From NCBI GenBank assembly GCA_964542665.1, contig CAZIUF010000040.1, forward strand, positions 1 through 6,233: a DNA stretch of 6,233 nucleotides, in the 5' to 3' direction. This stretch comes from JAGOLU01 sp964542665. Its GTDB lineage: Bacteria > Patescibacteriota > Microgenomatia > UBA1406 > GWC2-37-13. The number at the start of each line of letters is the position of its first letter. Positions within the stretch are counted from its first letter, which is position 1. Below are positions 5,340-6,233 of this stretch, in pieces. Position numbers and translations under genes: made by a program. The notes beneath the pieces were generated by a model. The model saw nothing but the letters and a program-made list of their open reading frames with translations. It was not told the origin of the DNA and searched no databases.

Positions 5340-5373
5340 TATTCTTTCTACTATCAAAACTTATTTAACTTTA

Positions 5374-5397
5374 AAGACCTGACGACCTGAAGACGTG
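5374..5397. repeat. 8-bp degenerate tandem repeat, left block
   Basis: After AAA, the units GACCTGAC, GACCTGAA and GACGTGCC follow one another with an 8-bp period, consensus GACYTGAA. The same unit resumes at 5431 on the other side of the CCTTC/GAAGG element. Confidence 0.6.
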
Positions 5398-5402
5398 CCT
5401 GC

Positions 5403-5424
5403 CCTTCCGTAGCTTTAGCGAAGG
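5403..5424. repeat. CCTTC...GAAGG dispersed-type element
   Basis: CCTTC (5403-5407) and GAAGG (5420-5424) frame GTAGCTTTAGC. On the minus strand the core reads CCTTCGCTAAAGCTACGG, which I recall as a frequent dispersed element in Patescibacteria genomes; this is from memory and not checked. It sits between the two blocks of 8-bp repeats, as if inserted into them. Confidence 0.55.
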
Positions 5425-5430
5425 AGGGAT

Positions 5431-5468
5431 GACTTTCAACTTGAAGACTTGAAGACCTTACGACTTTC
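5431..5468. repeat. 8-bp degenerate tandem repeat, right block
   Basis: The units include ACTTGAAG twice in succession, then ACCTTACG and ACTTTCTG, with a GACTTTCA-like unit first. Period and consensus match 5374-5397. The block runs into the last codons of the minus-strand gene ending at 5458, so its C-terminal residues (SRKS) and stop codon are written in repeat sequence. Confidence 0.55.
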
Positions 5469-5706
5469 TGCTCAGCCTGCTTTTGATCATATTCATAAAG
5501 AATCCAACGAGGCTGATCCCCAGCGCCTTCATCCCCTCACTATTGTGATTTTGGAGATAGGACACGACCTGCATCGGCGCCTGTTTTTTAAAGGTTTCTA
5601 TCTTGTGATACACCTGATATGCCATCACTCCCCCCACAATCATCAATATGAAGGCAGAAATAAAGAATGCGATGCCGAGGATATAAAATATTGAGGCTAA
5701 ATCCAT
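5458..5706 (-). CDS. Small single-helix membrane protein of unknown function
   Basis: From the ATG at 5706 this is 82 residues. A strong membrane helix (about 5-30, FYILGIAFFISAFILMIVGGVMAY) is followed by a basic linker (HKIETFKKQ), a short polar region, and a second, amphipathic hydrophobic stretch (61-74, ALGISLVGFFMNMI) before a basic end (KSRLSRKS). I recognise no family. The frame can also start at ATG 5763, whose A is the last base of the upstream stop (TAATG), giving 101 residues and possible translational coupling. But the extra 19 codons cross a perfect palindrome with flanking direct repeats, which looks like spacer DNA, so 5706 is preferred. No Shine-Dalgarno sequence is seen. Its position just after the YtxH-like gene suggests one operon and an envelope role. 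Confidence 0.68.
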   Translation of the reverse strand: MDLASIFYILGIAFFISAFILMIVGGVMAYQVYHKIETFKKQAPMQVVSYLQNHNSEGMKALGISLVGFFMNMIKSRLSRKS

Positions 5707-5731
5707 AAGAAATAAATTCCAAAATCCAATC

Positions 5732-5743
5732 CGCCAGCTGGCG
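5732..5743. repeat. Perfect 12-bp palindrome between 8-bp direct repeats
   Basis: CGCCAGCTGGCG is fully self-complementary, with a PvuII-type CAGCTG centre. AATTCCAA occurs on both sides, at 5715-5722 and 5749-5756, as direct repeats. The palindrome resembles the core of a CCGCCAGCTGGCGGA element that I recall as common in Patescibacteria spacers. It separates the YtxH-like gene from the small membrane-protein gene and could form a hairpin in their shared mRNA. Confidence 0.7.
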
Positions 5744-5762
5744 TACCGAATTCCAACAGTCA

Positions 5763-6233
5763 TTACACCATCTTCTCTTCTACCTTCTCTACCTTGATTT
5801 TAGGCTTCAGGACTTTTTTTGCCTTCTCGGTCTTTTTTTCCTCTGTCTCCCACTTGGCTACGAGACTTTTCTTGAGTTTTTCAGCGTACACCGTGCCTGC
5901 TTTGACCTTTTCGTTGACTGCGTTAACTGTCTCATCGACAAACTTGGTGAACTTTGCTTGGTCAAATGATTCAACTTGGCCTTTGAGCTCTTCGACTCTG
6001 ACCAAAAGCTCTTTCTTTGACTCGGCGAGGAGGCGCTTGCCTTCCTCAGTCACGTCACCAAATATTTCATGGACTTTTTCGTCAAGCTCTCCTTCTTGGG
6101 CGAGTTTTTTGATTTTATTAAAGGTTTCTACAGCCTTTTTGCGATTTTCTTCACCTGTCGTTGGTGTCAAGAAAAATGCTGCGAGTGCACCACCGATGAC
6201 CCCGAGTACGAGGCCGAGGGAAAATTTGGAAGA
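5763..6233 (-). CDS. YtxH-like membrane-anchored helical protein (partial, start beyond right edge)
   Basis: The frame is open to the right edge; 156 codons before the stop at 5765-5763 are visible and the true start is outside. The visible start, SSKFSLGLVLGVIGGALAAF followed by FLTPTTGEENRKK, matches the YtxH pattern: a glycine-zipper membrane helix (GxxxG-like spacing) ending in a (A/T)PxxGxExR motif. The rest is a long charged helix rich in K, E and V, likely coiled coil, ending in lysine-rich repeats (KKTEKAKKVLKPKIKVEKVEEK). YtxH proteins are small envelope or stress-associated proteins of unclear function. A TTG at 6170 is in frame but lies just after the membrane helix, so starting there would cut the domain in two. 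The small membrane-protein gene follows on the same strand. Confidence 0.8.
   Translation of the reverse strand, partial: SSKFSLGLVLGVIGGALAAFFLTPTTGEENRKKAVETFNKIKKLAQEGELDEKVHEIFGDVTEEGKRLLAESKKELLVRVEELKGQVESFDQAKFTKFVDETVNAVNEKVKAGTVYAEKLKKSLVAKWETEEKKTEKAKKVLKPKIKVEKVEEKMV

Larger units (their letters stand above)
5284..5457. other. Convergent spacer filled with repeats
   Basis: The spacer lies between the end of the ATPase gene and the end of the minus-strand small membrane-protein gene. I see no gene in it. It holds an imperfect hairpin (5310-5339), two blocks of degenerate 8-bp units and a CCTTC/GAAGG element, each listed separately. No hairpin here has a clear T-run on either strand, so termination of both converging genes is unexplained. 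Confidence 0.7.

Noticed and set aside
5284..5468. CRISPR array in the repeat-rich spacer
   Set aside because: The units are only 8 bp, tandem and degenerate, with no spacers of constant length and no cas genes nearby.
5449..5694. Plus-strand frame of 81 codons opposite the small membrane protein
   Set aside because: It begins inside the 8-bp repeats and is antisense to a frame with a clear membrane helix. Its histidine-rich composition is typical of a shadow frame.

Overview
The window looks like chromosomal DNA from a member of the Candidate Phyla Radiation (Patescibacteria). This is an inference from several features: compact genes with almost no Shine-Dalgarno sequences, -10 boxes placed a few bases before the ATG, a tRNA without an encoded CCA, a stand-alone TraG/HerA-type ATPase, a small secreted DUF11-like protein with a PxxGPE tail, and spacers filled with short repeats that I recall from such genomes. 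TGA, TAA and TAG all end genes here, so the standard bacterial code fits and the TGA=Gly code of Gracilibacteria/Absconditabacteria does not. A class or genus cannot be assigned.

Left part (1-290): a minus-strand gene probably starts at position 30 and leaves the window on the left. A divergent spacer follows, with a weak hairpin and a TATAAT box, then tRNA-Thr(GGT) at 167-238. A short spacer of 7-bp degenerate repeats leads to the first full gene.

Plus-strand block A (291-2020): a metallo-beta-lactamase-fold hydrolase, a small membrane-anchored protein of unknown function, and a SpoU-family RNA 2'-O-methyltransferase. The middle gene has its own promoter that makes a nearly leaderless mRNA and sets its start at 1004. 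The methyltransferase follows after 9 bp in the same frame and is probably co-transcribed.

Plus-strand block B (2021-5283): after a 190-bp spacer, a near-consensus promoter (TTGACT, 17 bp, TATAAT) drives a secreted, C-terminally anchored surface protein, which ends at a strong intrinsic terminator (2926-2954). Four bases later the next promoter begins, driving a 762-residue ATPase with a TraG/TraD/HerA motor domain and an unassigned N-terminal half of about 340 residues. A secreted anchored protein beside a DNA-pumping or pilus-type motor would suit a cell-surface or DNA-transfer role, but they are separate transcription units.

Convergent spacer and minus-strand pair (5284-6233): the 174-bp spacer is almost wholly repeats (an imperfect hairpin, 8-bp tandem units and a CCTTC...GAAGG element). 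To its right are a one-helix small membrane protein and, upstream of it, a YtxH-like membrane-anchored coiled-coil protein whose start lies beyond the right edge. A 12-bp perfect palindrome between direct repeats separates the two.

No complete new defence or mobile system is visible. The most interesting points are the consistent near-leaderless promoters, the unassigned N-terminal half of the ATPase, the PKAGPE anchor and the layered spacer repeats.
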